From: Andreesenia sp964489735
GTDB lineage: Bacteria; Bacillota; Clostridia; Tissierellales; Gottschalkiaceae
Assembly (NCBI GenBank): GCA_964489735.1
Contig: CAZBAL010000006.1
Location: forward strand, 1-64,000
Direction: 5' to 3'
DNA: 64,000 nt
The notes under the pieces were generated by a model that was not told where the DNA came from, did not search any database, and worked only from the letters and a program-made list of their open reading frames with translations. Position numbers and translations under genes: made by a program. Below are positions 26,711 to 35,731 of this stretch, in pieces. Numbering within the stretch: position 1 is the first letter of the stretch; every line of letters starts with the position of its first letter.

Positions 26711-27364
26711 TTATCCAATTATTTCCATAAACTTATCTATTTCTATATTTATATCTTCATTTTTATAAACTGCTGAACCTGCAACCAGTACATCAGCTCC
26801 TAGATCGACCAGTTCTTTAGCATTATCCAAAGTAACTCCACCGTCTACCTCTATCTCAAAATCCAATCCTCTTTCCTCTCTAAGTTCAGATAAAACAGCA
26901 ATTTTTTCTTTAACTTGAGGAATAAAAGACTGACCACCATATCCTGGATTTACCGCCATAATAAGAACTAAATCCAGATCTTCTAATATATATTCTATGC
27001 TTGATACCGGTGTAGCCGGATTTAATGACACTCCCGCTTTAACTCCTAAGTTTTTTATCTGCTGAATATTCCTATGCAGATGAGGGCACACTTCCTGATG
27101 TATAGTTATAATATCAGCACCGGAATTCGCAAATTCTTCCACATAGTATTCCGGTTTTACCATCATAAGATGTACATCAAAGACTTTATCAGTATATTTT
27201 CTGATTGCTCTAACGACTGGAGCTCCAATAGTCAAGTTTGGAACGAACCTGCCATCCATAACATCTATATGCACATATTCTGCATTACTTTTATCTAGTC
27301 TCTCTATTTCATATCCCAATTTACTAAAATCCGATGATAGTATTGATGGAGATAGTTTTGCCAT
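26711..27364 (-). CDS. rpe: Ribulose-phosphate 3-epimerase
   Basis: Rpe interconverts ribulose-5-phosphate and xylulose-5-phosphate in the pentose phosphate pathway. The 217-residue TIM barrel shows LSPSILSSDFSKLG, the metal-binding HIDVMDGRFVPN, FDVHLMMVKPE, MAVNPGYGGQSF and the EVDGGV motif near the C-terminus. It starts at the last base of rsgA (TAATG overlap), so the two are probably coupled. Confidence 0.97.
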   Translation of the reverse strand: MAKLSPSILSSDFSKLGYEIERLDKSNAEYVHIDVMDGRFVPNLTIGAPVVRAIRKYTDKVFDVHLMMVKPEYYVEEFANSGADIITIHQEVCPHLHRNIQQIKNLGVKAGVSLNPATPVSSIEYILEDLDLVLIMAVNPGYGGQSFIPQVKEKIAVLSELREERGLDFEIEVDGGVTLDNAKELVDLGADVLVAGSAVYKNEDINIEIDKFMEIIG

Positions 27365-28251
27365 TAATAGTTCCTCCTCTGTGATAGTTCTTCTAGTAAA
27401 CGTAAATAATTTTCATATCTCTCTTCACTTATTATTCCCTGTTCAACCCTGGACTTTACTGCACATCCAGGTTCTTTACTGTGTCTACATCCTGTAAATT
27501 TACATTCAGCAGAATACTTTTCTATTTCTCTAAAGTAATCCGAAAGATTATCTTCATCCAAAAATTCTAATTCCAATGAACTGAATCCTGGAGTGTCAAA
27601 CACATAACCACCAAAGTCCAGACTAAAAAGTTCAGTATGTCTTGTAGTATGCTTTCCTCTTTCAGTTTTTTTGCTCACAGAACCAGTCTCCAGCTCAAAA
27701 TCCGGCTGTATATTATTTATAAGAGTAGATTTTCCTACTCCAGAAGGTCCCGCGAGTGCAGTTGTCTTATCTTTGAGTATCTCTTTCAGCTCTTCAAGTC
27801 CTTCTGACTCTTCTGCACTAGTCAGCAGTACTCTATATCCTGCTTTTTCATATATAGTTTTAAGCTCTTCATTTTTTTCTTTTTTCCCCAGATCAGCTTT
27901 ATTAAAACAGATTACAGTTTCTATTTGCTGCTCTTCTGACTGAATTAAAAATTTATCTAAGAGCCATAGGTTTGGCTTAGGCTTTTTAACTGCAAAAACG
28001 ATTACTTTCTGATCAATATTTGACACTGCAGGTCTTAGCAGTTGATTTTTTCTTTCAAATATCTCTTCAACATATCCTTCTTTATCAGCTTCATCGCTTA
28101 CTCTGAGTTTGACATTATCACCAACAAGAGGGGTTTTTCCCTCTAATCTGAAAACCCCTCTCGCTCTTGTTTGATATATTCCATCAGAGGTTTTTACATA
28201 GTAAAAACCTCCAACACCTTTTATTATTTTTCCCTCTAATATCCTATCCAT
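27364..28251 (-). CDS. rsgA: Ribosome small subunit-dependent GTPase RsgA
   Basis: RsgA is a circularly permuted GTPase that checks late 30S maturation. The 295-residue protein has an N-terminal OB fold, the permuted G-motif order (NKADL first, then GPSGVGKSTLI, then DTPGF), and a C-terminal zinc site in CKFTGCRHSKEPGC. It lies directly after prkC with one base between them; in B. subtilis the same neighbours are phosphorylation-linked. Confidence 0.96.
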   Translation of the reverse strand: MDRILEGKIIKGVGGFYYVKTSDGIYQTRARGVFRLEGKTPLVGDNVKLRVSDEADKEGYVEEIFERKNQLLRPAVSNIDQKVIVFAVKKPKPNLWLLDKFLIQSEEQQIETVICFNKADLGKKEKNEELKTIYEKAGYRVLLTSAEESEGLEELKEILKDKTTALAGPSGVGKSTLINNIQPDFELETGSVSKKTERGKHTTRHTELFSLDFGGYVFDTPGFSSLELEFLDEDNLSDYFREIEKYSAECKFTGCRHSKEPGCAVKSRVEQGIISEERYENYLRLLEELSQRRNY

Positions 28252-28252
28252 C

Positions 28253-30268
28253 TTAAAAATCCTTACTTGTTGAAGATTGAGGGATGTTATCTACATAAAG
28301 CTCATAGAAAACTTTTCCTGTGTCTTTATCTGGAAAAGATACAGATACAGAACCACTTGATGCATCGTAACCGCTTTGCGTATATACAGTAGATCTGCTT
28401 CCATTTTTAATCTTATATACTACAATATCTACTGGCTTCTTTGTGATTCCATTTGCACTTATTGATACGGTCTGTTCACTGCCCGTACTAGTTTCTTCTT
28501 TCTCTTCAGGACCACTGCTTATAACCATACTTATAGCAGTCCACTGCTCTACAGAACTTCCCGAAGCTACTCCTTGAGAAATTACTGTTCCTTTTTTCTT
28601 ATCACTCACTTCATATCCTACTTGACCAATGGAAAGGTGCGCTGTATTCAACTGTGCACTAGCTTGGTCGAATGAAAGTCCAACTAAATTTGGTACAGTG
28701 GAATATACAACTTCCTTACCTTTACTGATTACAAGTCCTACTTCAGAATTTCTTGCTACTTCTGTATCAGGCTGTGGATCTTGTGAAATAATAAGACCAG
28801 CTTCAACTTCATCACTGAACTCCTCAGTTTGAGGCCCTAATGCCAATCCATTATCTCTCAGAGCAACTCTAGCCCCTTCCAAATCAAGTCCTACAACCGA
28901 TGGCACTACTACTGGCTGTGACCCCTTACTTGATATTACTTTTACTGCTGAACCTTGTTCAAGTTTACTTCCTGCAGCCGTTTCCTGCTTAAGAATTCTA
29001 CCCGCTGCCTGCTCATCACTGAACTCTTCACCAACAACTTCTACATTCAGTCCCTCTGGACTCAGTATTTTCTCAGCCTCTTCAATCGTAAGACCTACAA
29101 CTGATGGCACGGCTACTTCTTTCTTAAACATATCTCCACTGCTTGCAAAATAAAGTCCTGCAGCAATCGTCACTGTAATAAAAGCTAAAAGTACCGGAAG
29201 GAACATTCCTTTTTTATCCGACTTTTTCTCTTCTTTTTCCTTGAGTCTGGCCAGTCTTCTTTCTTCTTTTTCTTTTAGCTTAGCTTGCTTTTCTGCCTCA
29301 GCTTTTTCAAGCTTTTCTTTTCTAGCCTGTTCTTTACTTCTTTCTTTTACTATCTTGTTTCTTTCTTTTATCATCTCATCACTGATTGGTGGAAGCATCT
29401 GTGTCCTAGCTTCCATCTCATCAACAGCCTTAATGGATGATGCTAATTTTCCTGTAGCTTTATATGATTTAAGATCAGCCAGTATTGATCTGGCATCCTG
29501 GTATCTTTCTATCTGCTCTTTTTTCATAGCCTTTGTTATTATATATTCCAGTTCTCTAGGAATATCCTGATTTATTTCTCTTGGAGCTGCAGCTTCTTCC
29601 TGGATATGCATTATCGCAACAGAAATAGGACTGTCGCCATCGAAAGGAACTTTCCCTGTCGCCATTTCATACATAACAACTCCAAGTGAGTAGATATCAG
29701 ATCTCTTATCTACTAACCCACCTCTTGCCTGTTCAGGAGACAAGTAATGAGCTGAACCTAAAACACCACCGTTATTGGTCATAGTAACACTGCTGGTTGC
29801 TCTAGCTATTCCAAAATCCGTAACTTTTACTCTTCCATCATCTGTGACCATTATATTATGAGGCTTTATATCTCTATGAACTATACCGTTTTTATGAGCA
29901 TCTTCTAACGCCTCACCAATTGCAATTGCAGTTTCCACAGTCTCTTTTGTATCTAAATGACCATATATTTTTATTATATCTTTTAAAGTTTTTCCTTTTA
30001 TATACTCCATTACAATGTAGTTTTTTCCTTCTTCTTCACCTACATCATATACACTTACTATATTCGGATGTGTCAGAGATGCTGCTGACTGAGCCTCTCT
30101 CTGAAATTTATTCAATACATCTTCATCATTTTTAAATTGATCTCTCAGCACTTTTATCGCAACATATCTGTCTAGCAGTCTGCACTTTGCTTTATAAACT
30201 TCAGCCATGCCTCCGCCGCCGATTTTTTCAATTACTTCATACCTGTTACCCAGTACTTTTCCAATCAT
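28253..30268 (-). CDS. prkC: Serine/threonine protein kinase PrkC with PASTA domains
   Basis: This membrane kinase senses cell wall fragments and phosphorylates growth and translation targets. The N-terminal Hanks kinase domain is complete: GGGGMAEVYKA glycine loop, AIKVL lysine, HRDIKPHNI catalytic loop and DFGIA. A charged Lys/Glu-rich juxtamembrane coil and one membrane helix follow (near residue 360), then three extracellular PASTA repeats and a short C-terminal domain. About 671 residues. The ATG at 30268 is chosen because CAGGTGG precedes it; the GTG three codons earlier lies inside the Shine-Dalgarno. Its partner phosphatase is just upstream. Confidence 0.95.
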   Translation of the reverse strand: MIGKVLGNRYEVIEKIGGGGMAEVYKAKCRLLDRYVAIKVLRDQFKNDEDVLNKFQREAQSAASLTHPNIVSVYDVGEEEGKNYIVMEYIKGKTLKDIIKIYGHLDTKETVETAIAIGEALEDAHKNGIVHRDIKPHNIMVTDDGRVKVTDFGIARATSSVTMTNNGGVLGSAHYLSPEQARGGLVDKRSDIYSLGVVMYEMATGKVPFDGDSPISVAIMHIQEEAAAPREINQDIPRELEYIITKAMKKEQIERYQDARSILADLKSYKATGKLASSIKAVDEMEARTQMLPPISDEMIKERNKIVKERSKEQARKEKLEKAEAEKQAKLKEKEERRLARLKEKEEKKSDKKGMFLPVLLAFITVTIAAGLYFASSGDMFKKEVAVPSVVGLTIEEAEKILSPEGLNVEVVGEEFSDEQAAGRILKQETAAGSKLEQGSAVKVISSKGSQPVVVPSVVGLDLEGARVALRDNGLALGPQTEEFSDEVEAGLIISQDPQPDTEVARNSEVGLVISKGKEVVYSTVPNLVGLSFDQASAQLNTAHLSIGQVGYEVSDKKKGTVISQGVASGSSVEQWTAISMVISSGPEEKEETSTGSEQTVSISANGITKKPVDIVVYKIKNGSRSTVYTQSGYDASSGSVSVSFPDKDTGKVFYELYVDNIPQSSTSKDF

Positions 30269-30281
30269 AAATTCCACCTGC

Positions 30282-31025
30282 CTAGCTTATTTTAGTAATT
30301 AGAACAGTTATGTTATCAGGTCCGCCTAATTCGTTAACCTCGTCTATCATTTCTGTACATAGTTTATCCATACTACTGTTATTTTCAGATTTATCTATTT
30401 TTTCACATATATAGCTGTCTTGAAGAACTCCATGTAATCCATCTGTAGACATTAAAATGTAATCCCCTTTTTCAACATCTAGACTTTTTATTTCAACATC
30501 TACCTCTTCAGCAGTTCCAACAGCTCTAGTTATCAAGTTTCTCTGTGGATGAACTTTTGCCTCATCTTCCGTAATGCTGCCTGAGCTCAATAGTGCTTCC
30601 ACAAGAGAATGGTCCTTTGTGACTTTTATTAGGTCTTTGCCATTATGTATGTAAGCTCTACTATCACCTACATGACCAACAAAAGCTTCATTGTCTTTTA
30701 TAAGAAGTACTACTATTGTAGTTCCCATACTGCCTTCTTCTTCATCTTCTTCTGCAGCCTTAAATATCTTCTCATTTGCCGCATTTATTGACTCTCGTAA
30801 AAACTGAGGAATATGCATTTTTTCCGATATAAGCTTGTCATAATTGCTATGATAAAACTCAGATATCACGGAAACAGCCAAATTGCTCGCAAAATGTCCA
30901 TTTCTATGTCCACCCATACCATCTGCAACAATATATATTGGAATTTCATTGTCTTCATAATAATATAGAGCATCCTGATTTTCATCTCTAGCTGCGCCTA
31001 CATCTGAACACGCACACATAATCAT
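30282..31025 (-). CDS. prpC: PP2C-type serine/threonine phosphatase PrpC (Stp)
   Basis: PrpC removes phosphates placed by PrkC. The 247-residue protein carries the PP2C metal motifs DENQDALYY, VADGMGGH, HVGDSRAYI, STDGLHGVL and GGPDNITV. It precedes prkC with four bases between the genes, the standard Firmicute kinase-phosphatase pair, and follows rlmN closely. Confidence 0.96.
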   Translation of the reverse strand: MIMCACSDVGAARDENQDALYYYEDNEIPIYIVADGMGGHRNGHFASNLAVSVISEFYHSNYDKLISEKMHIPQFLRESINAANEKIFKAAEEDEEEGSMGTTIVVLLIKDNEAFVGHVGDSRAYIHNGKDLIKVTKDHSLVEALLSSGSITEDEAKVHPQRNLITRAVGTAEEVDVEIKSLDVEKGDYILMSTDGLHGVLQDSYICEKIDKSENNSSMDKLCTEMIDEVNELGGPDNITVLITKIS

Positions 31026-31037
31026 TTAATCACCTCT

Positions 31038-32078
31038 TTACAAAGTCTTGTTTCCTTCAATATAATCTATTCTCAACTGTCCACAGGCTGCATCTATGTC
31101 AGAACCTAATTCTCTTCTAATAGTTGCATTCACGCCAAGATTCTTGACAGTTTCTTTAAAAATCTCAATAGAATTTTTACTTGACTTCTTTTCACCATAC
31201 TCCCTTACCTCATTTAGCGGTATGAGATTTACATGGCAATTAAGATCAGAACATATCTCAGCTAATTTTTTAGCATGAGATTTGCTGTCATTTATTCCAT
31301 CTATCAGAGTGTATTCGAAAGTAATTCTTCTACCTGTCATATCAAAGTAGTACTTGCAAGCTTTGACTACTTCAGCAATGCTGTACTTTTTGCTTACTGG
31401 CATAATTTCCATACGCTCATCATCAAATGGATTATGTAATGAAATAGCCAGATTAACAGGTATTTTCAAGTCAGCAAGTTCATAGATTTTATCAGCTAAT
31501 CCGCAAGTCGATAGAGTAATATTCCTATAGCTAATATTCTGTCCATCCTTGCTGTTTATAATATTTAAAAAATTAACTACATTGTCAAAATTATCAAGTG
31601 GCTCCCCACTACCCATGAGCACTATATTGGTGATATTTTCATTCATATCTTTTTTAATAGCGTATATTTGACTCAGTATCTCAGAAGTCTCGAGATTTCT
31701 TACGAGTCCTCTTTTAGTAGATGCACAAAAAGAACAAGCCATTCTGCATCCTACTTGAGTTGAAAGACAGACAGAATTTCCATGTTTATACTTCATAAAG
31801 ACCGATTCTATAATATTCCCATCTTCTAGCTTGAAAAGGTACTTCACTGTATCATCAATATTGGATTCCAGTTTCTTCGCTATCTCAATTCTTCCTATTT
31901 TGTAGTTCAGTTTCAGCTTCTCTCTTAGAGGTTTCGATAAATTAGTAATTTCATCAAAATCTTCTACAAGATTTTTGTGAACCGCCTGATAAATCTGTGA
32001 GGCTCTAAATTTCTTTTCCCCTATGTCAACTACAGTTGAAACAAGCTGGTCTATATTAAGTGATTTTATATCTGTCAT
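31038..32078 (-). CDS. rlmN: 23S rRNA (A2503-C2)/tRNA (A37-C2) methyltransferase RlmN
   Basis: RlmN is a radical SAM enzyme that methylates A2503 of 23S rRNA and A37 of some tRNAs. The 346-residue protein has the radical SAM cysteines in CRMACSFC (111, 115, 118), the GEPLDNFDN motif and the second catalytic cysteine near the C-terminus in DAACGQL. Cfr-type resistance enzymes share this fold, but the conserved rsmB-rlmN-prpC-prkC setting and the sequence support RlmN. An AGGAGG precedes the ATG. Confidence 0.95.
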   Translation of the reverse strand: MTDIKSLNIDQLVSTVVDIGEKKFRASQIYQAVHKNLVEDFDEITNLSKPLREKLKLNYKIGRIEIAKKLESNIDDTVKYLFKLEDGNIIESVFMKYKHGNSVCLSTQVGCRMACSFCASTKRGLVRNLETSEILSQIYAIKKDMNENITNIVLMGSGEPLDNFDNVVNFLNIINSKDGQNISYRNITLSTCGLADKIYELADLKIPVNLAISLHNPFDDERMEIMPVSKKYSIAEVVKACKYYFDMTGRRITFEYTLIDGINDSKSHAKKLAEICSDLNCHVNLIPLNEVREYGEKKSSKNSIEIFKETVKNLGVNATIRRELGSDIDAACGQLRIDYIEGNKTL

Positions 32079-32120
32079 TTTGTCCTCCTAATCTATAATT
32101 ATATCATATTTCTCTCTCTT

Positions 32121-33452
32121 TTAGTACTTTTTAAGCTTAGCAATAAAAAAACCGTTAGTGTCATGTTTATTAGGAAATAGCTGCACATAACCTCTATCTG
32201 CTTCTTCACTTATTTTACTCTTTTTTAAATACTTGCCAAAACCTTCAAGTCTAAATTCTCTGTTTTCCGAAAGAAAGTTTTCAATTATATCTATATTTTC
32301 TCTTCTATTTACAGTACAAGTGCTGTATATGATTACTCCACCTTTTTTAATATACTTAGCAGCATTTTCAAGTATTTTTCTCTGAATAACCGGGAACTCC
32401 TTCATTTCATCTTCAGTTCTGTAAAGCTTTATCTCTGGCTTATTTCTGATAAGTCCTAATGCAGAGCAGGGAACATCGGCAACACAGATATCCCATTTTT
32501 CAACATCCTCCACTTGAAAAACGGTAGCATCTGATATCTTTGTATCTATGATCTTGACACCTAATCTTTCTGCCTTTGCTTCAATATCTCTAAGCTTATG
32601 TTCATAAACATCCCTGGCTTCTAGGTATCCCTCGTTATTCATTATAGATGCTAAATGCACTGTTTTTCCACCCGGTGCAGAACATATATCCAACACCTTT
32701 TCTCCCGGTACCACACCCGAAGAATCTCCTACTAACGTTGAGGAAACATCCTGTACATCAATGTATCCATCTTTATATATATAACTATCCAGAAGCCCTC
32801 CAGGATTGTTCACTCTATACGAATGATCTGAGTATTCAGAGACTTCAATATCATATCCTTCTTTTATTAACATAGATATAAGCTCTTCTCGAGTAGTTTT
32901 TATTGAATTCACTCTTATATTCATGAAGTGTTTACCTGCATTTGCTATACATATTTCCTCAGTAAAATCCGGACCATAATCTTCTATCCACATTCTAATC
33001 AGCCAGTCAGGATAGGAGTATCTAACAGCTAAATATTTAACAATGTCTGATTTATCTGGGTATCCAATATTATCCTTGTTTCTGGATATATTTCTCAGAA
33101 CCCCATTTACAAAGGATTTTGCGCCTATATTTGAGTATTTCCCAACCAGATTAACAGCTTCATTTACTGCTGCTGAATCAGGAATTCTATCAAGACTTAC
33201 TATTTGATGTATTGCCATTTTCAAAATTATTTTGACTTCAGGATCAATCTTTCTAATCTTTATTTTAGAATATTTAGAGATAATCCACTCATAATAAATA
33301 TAGTTTTCTATTGTTCCATATAAGAGTTCTCTTAAAAACCCTCTATCCCTGCTATCCATACCTTGACTGTATTTATTTGCAACTAAATTTGAATATGCTT
33401 TTTTTGTTTCTATTTCCATAATTGCTCTATAGGCCTGTTCTCTTACGTTCAA
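32121..33452 (-). CDS. rsmB: 16S rRNA (cytosine967-C5)-methyltransferase RsmB
   Basis: RsmB methylates C967 of 16S rRNA. The protein has an N-terminal NusB-like helical domain (to about residue 140) and a C-terminal Rossmann methyltransferase with ICSAPGGKT, the DVPCSALGL cysteine and the STCTVNRREN cysteine. The TTG at 33452 gives the classic MNVREQAYRAI start with AGGAG eight bases upstream; the TTG five codons earlier overlaps the Shine-Dalgarno. Predicted length 443. Confidence 0.95.
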   Translation of the reverse strand: MNVREQAYRAIMEIETKKAYSNLVANKYSQGMDSRDRGFLRELLYGTIENYIYYEWIISKYSKIKIRKIDPEVKIILKMAIHQIVSLDRIPDSAAVNEAVNLVGKYSNIGAKSFVNGVLRNISRNKDNIGYPDKSDIVKYLAVRYSYPDWLIRMWIEDYGPDFTEEICIANAGKHFMNIRVNSIKTTREELISMLIKEGYDIEVSEYSDHSYRVNNPGGLLDSYIYKDGYIDVQDVSSTLVGDSSGVVPGEKVLDICSAPGGKTVHLASIMNNEGYLEARDVYEHKLRDIEAKAERLGVKIIDTKISDATVFQVEDVEKWDICVADVPCSALGLIRNKPEIKLYRTEDEMKEFPVIQRKILENAAKYIKKGGVIIYSTCTVNRRENIDIIENFLSENREFRLEGFGKYLKKSKISEEADRGYVQLFPNKHDTNGFFIAKLKKY

Positions 33453-33471
33453 AAAATCACTCCTCAAGTCA

Positions 33472-33525
33472 AAAAAATTTGAGACAATATGCTCTTATAT
33501 TCAATTCAAAAGCAAATTGTCTCAA
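33472..33525 (-). terminator. Terminator between the metallopeptidase gene and rsmB
   Basis: TTGAGACAAT pairs with ATTGTCTCAA, with further inner pairing (GCTTTT with AAGAGC), and is followed on the minus strand by seven or more T residues. It could partly insulate rsmB from the fmt-side transcript. Confidence 0.8.
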
Positions 33526-33535
33526 TAATAAAAAA

Positions 33536-34243
33536 TTAATTTCTTCTTCTACTTCCCATCAACCTAATCAGCTGACCTAAAGAAGCCAATGCCGCTGCAA
33601 CATAAGTCAGTGCCGCTGCATTCAATACCTGTTTTACTGGTTTTATCTCATCCGGAGACACTATGCCTCTCTCTAATTCCACCACAGCTCTCTTACTGGC
33701 ATCGAACTCTACCGGTAGAGTTATCAGCTGAAAGAATGTTGTCACTGCAAAGAGCAGTATTCCAATATTCACCAATCCTGGTAAACCCATTACAAATCCC
33801 AACAGCAATATCGGGAGCAATGCTTTTGAACTCAGTGATACAATAGGAAATATTGTGTTTCTTATTGCAAGAGGTGCATAGCTCGTGCTGTGCTGAACCG
33901 CATGACCAACTTCATGGGCCGCAACTCCAATAGATGCTAATGACTGTCCATTATATACTTCATTAGAAAGTCTCAACACTCTTCTGCCTGGATCATAATG
34001 ATCTGTAAGTGTACCACTCACCACTTCAATCGGAATATTTCCTAAGCCATATCTGTTGAGAATCATTCTAGCTGCTTCTGCACCCGTTATACCTTTTTTG
34101 GAATAAACTGAGCTATACTTTCTGTAAGTCGACTTTATCTTATTCTGTGCATAGAAAGACAGAGCCATAGCAATTATTATTATCAGCCAGCCTAAACCAG
34201 ACCCACCACCATAGTATCCATAACTACCATACATGGACTTCAC
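33536..34243 (-). CDS. Membrane zinc metallopeptidase (YugP-like)
   Basis: The 235-residue protein has a Gly/Tyr-rich start, an N-terminal membrane helix, the zinc motif HEVGHAVQHST (about residues 108-118) and further hydrophobic segments in its C-terminal half. This matches the YugP-type zinc metallopeptidase family commonly found between fmt and rsmB in Clostridia. The natural substrate is unknown. Start could be the first Met or the one three codons on. Confidence 0.85.
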   Translation of the reverse strand: MKSMYGSYGYYGGGSGLGWLIIIIAMALSFYAQNKIKSTYRKYSSVYSKKGITGAEAARMILNRYGLGNIPIEVVSGTLTDHYDPGRRVLRLSNEVYNGQSLASIGVAAHEVGHAVQHSTSYAPLAIRNTIFPIVSLSSKALLPILLLGFVMGLPGLVNIGILLFAVTTFFQLITLPVEFDASKRAVVELERGIVSPDEIKPVKQVLNAAALTYVAAALASLGQLIRLMGSRRRN

Positions 34244-34250
34244 TCCTCTA

Positions 34251-35195
34251 CTATACTAACTTGATTTTTTCAATTGTATTGCCTCGAAGATATTCCTCTA
34301 CAGTCATCCATCTTTTCCCTTCAAACTGTATCTCTTCAAGAATTATAATACCGCTTCCCGTTGCTATTTCGATTCCATTATCTGTTATTTCAACTATCAT
34401 ACCTGGCTCATCGTTTACTTCTTTATTTTCAACCCTGGCTTTTCTCACCTTTACCGTCTTACCATCATAGTCAAAGAATGAACCTGGCCACGGCTGAGTC
34501 CCTCTAATCAGATTGTTTATCTCATTTGCAGACTTGTTCCAGTCAATCTTGCCTAAGCTTTTATCCATCATATGAGCATAAGATGACTGAGAATCATCCT
34601 GAGGTTCCCCTTCCGTTTTTCCTGCCCTTTCGATATCTTCCAATGTTCGAATTAGGAGCTCAGAGCCTCTTTCCATTAATATATCATGAAGCTCACCAGC
34701 CGTCATATCATCAGATATTTCAACCTCATCCTTAGACACCATATCCCCTGTGTCCAAGCCTACATCCATTTTCATTATCGTATTTCCTGAAACCTTCTCT
34801 CCATCTATTACGACTCTATTAATAGGAGCTGCTCCTCTGTACTTAGGAAGTAAAGATGCATGTAAATTTAAACAGCCATATTTCGGGTAATTCAGAATCT
34901 CCTCAGAAAGTATCTGTCCATATGCAATTACAACTATTACATCCGGATCTGCATTTTTTATTCTCTCTATACTTTCATCAGAGTTAACGTCTGATGGCTG
35001 ATAGACATCTAAATCCAATTCCACAGCTTTCTGTTTCACTGGTGTAAACTGAACTTTTTTGCCTCTACCTCTTCTCTTGTCTTCCTGAGTAATGACTAAA
35101 GAAATATTATGCCCCTTATTGTGCAGCTCTTCTAATGAGGGAACAGAAAAGTCCGGTGTTCCCATAAATACAATATTCAATTTACTCCTCCTCAA
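34251..35195 (-). CDS. fmt: Methionyl-tRNA formyltransferase
   Basis: Fmt formylates initiator methionyl-tRNA using 10-formyltetrahydrofolate. The 314-residue protein has FMGTPDFSVPSLE, the HASLLPKYRGAAPIN active-site segment and the catalytic aspartate in MDVGLDTGDM. It overlaps def by 14 bp. Formate handling by fdhA could feed the same one-carbon pool, though no folate gene is in this window. Confidence 0.97.
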   Translation of the reverse strand: MRRSKLNIVFMGTPDFSVPSLEELHNKGHNISLVITQEDKRRGRGKKVQFTPVKQKAVELDLDVYQPSDVNSDESIERIKNADPDVIVVIAYGQILSEEILNYPKYGCLNLHASLLPKYRGAAPINRVVIDGEKVSGNTIMKMDVGLDTGDMVSKDEVEISDDMTAGELHDILMERGSELLIRTLEDIERAGKTEGEPQDDSQSSYAHMMDKSLGKIDWNKSANEINNLIRGTQPWPGSFFDYDGKTVKVRKARVENKEVNDEPGMIVEITDNGIEIATGSGIIILEEIQFEGKRWMTVEEYLRGNTIEKIKLV

Positions 35196-35628
35196 TAAGC
35201 TTGTCTATATAGAGTACTCCATCAAGGTGATCTATCTCGTGACAGAAAACCCTAGCAAGTAACCCTTCTACTTCCATCTCATTTCTTCTTCCATCTATAT
35301 CGGTATATTCAACTGTAAGCTTCTGAGGTCTTGATACAGTACCGCTCTCACCTGGAACACTTAAACAGCCTTCAGTATCAAGCTCTTCACCTTCCTCAGA
35401 TGTTATAACAGGATTAATCCCAACTATAGGTCCATCTCCTATATCAATTACTATGATTCTTTTCAGTATACCTACTTGAGGAGCTGCCAAACCAACTCCT
35501 TCTGCATGCGACATAGTTTCAAGCATATCTTCAACCAATACTTGTATTCTGTCATCTATCTTTTCAATCTCTCTGCATTTTTTCCTTAAAATAGGATCTC
35601 CTTCAACCCTGATCTGTCTTATCGCCAT
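35182..35628 (-). CDS. def: Peptide deformylase
   Basis: Def removes the N-formyl group from new proteins. The 148-residue enzyme shows the three family motifs GVGLAAPQVG, EGCLSVPG and HEIDHLDG, which supply the metal ligands Cys and two His and the catalytic Glu. It lies between priA and fmt as in many bacteria. Confidence 0.97.
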   Translation of the reverse strand: MAIRQIRVEGDPILRKKCREIEKIDDRIQVLVEDMLETMSHAEGVGLAAPQVGILKRIIVIDIGDGPIVGINPVITSEEGEELDTEGCLSVPGESGTVSRPQKLTVEYTDIDGRRNEMEVEGLLARVFCHEIDHLDGVLYIDKLIEEE

Positions 35629-35731
35629 ATTTCATACCACCTTACTGATTTTCCTCTAATATTATACTTTCAATTATTTTAAAACTTAAATTTAATAATT
35701 TAATAATTTTAGACATTAACATCCTAATTTA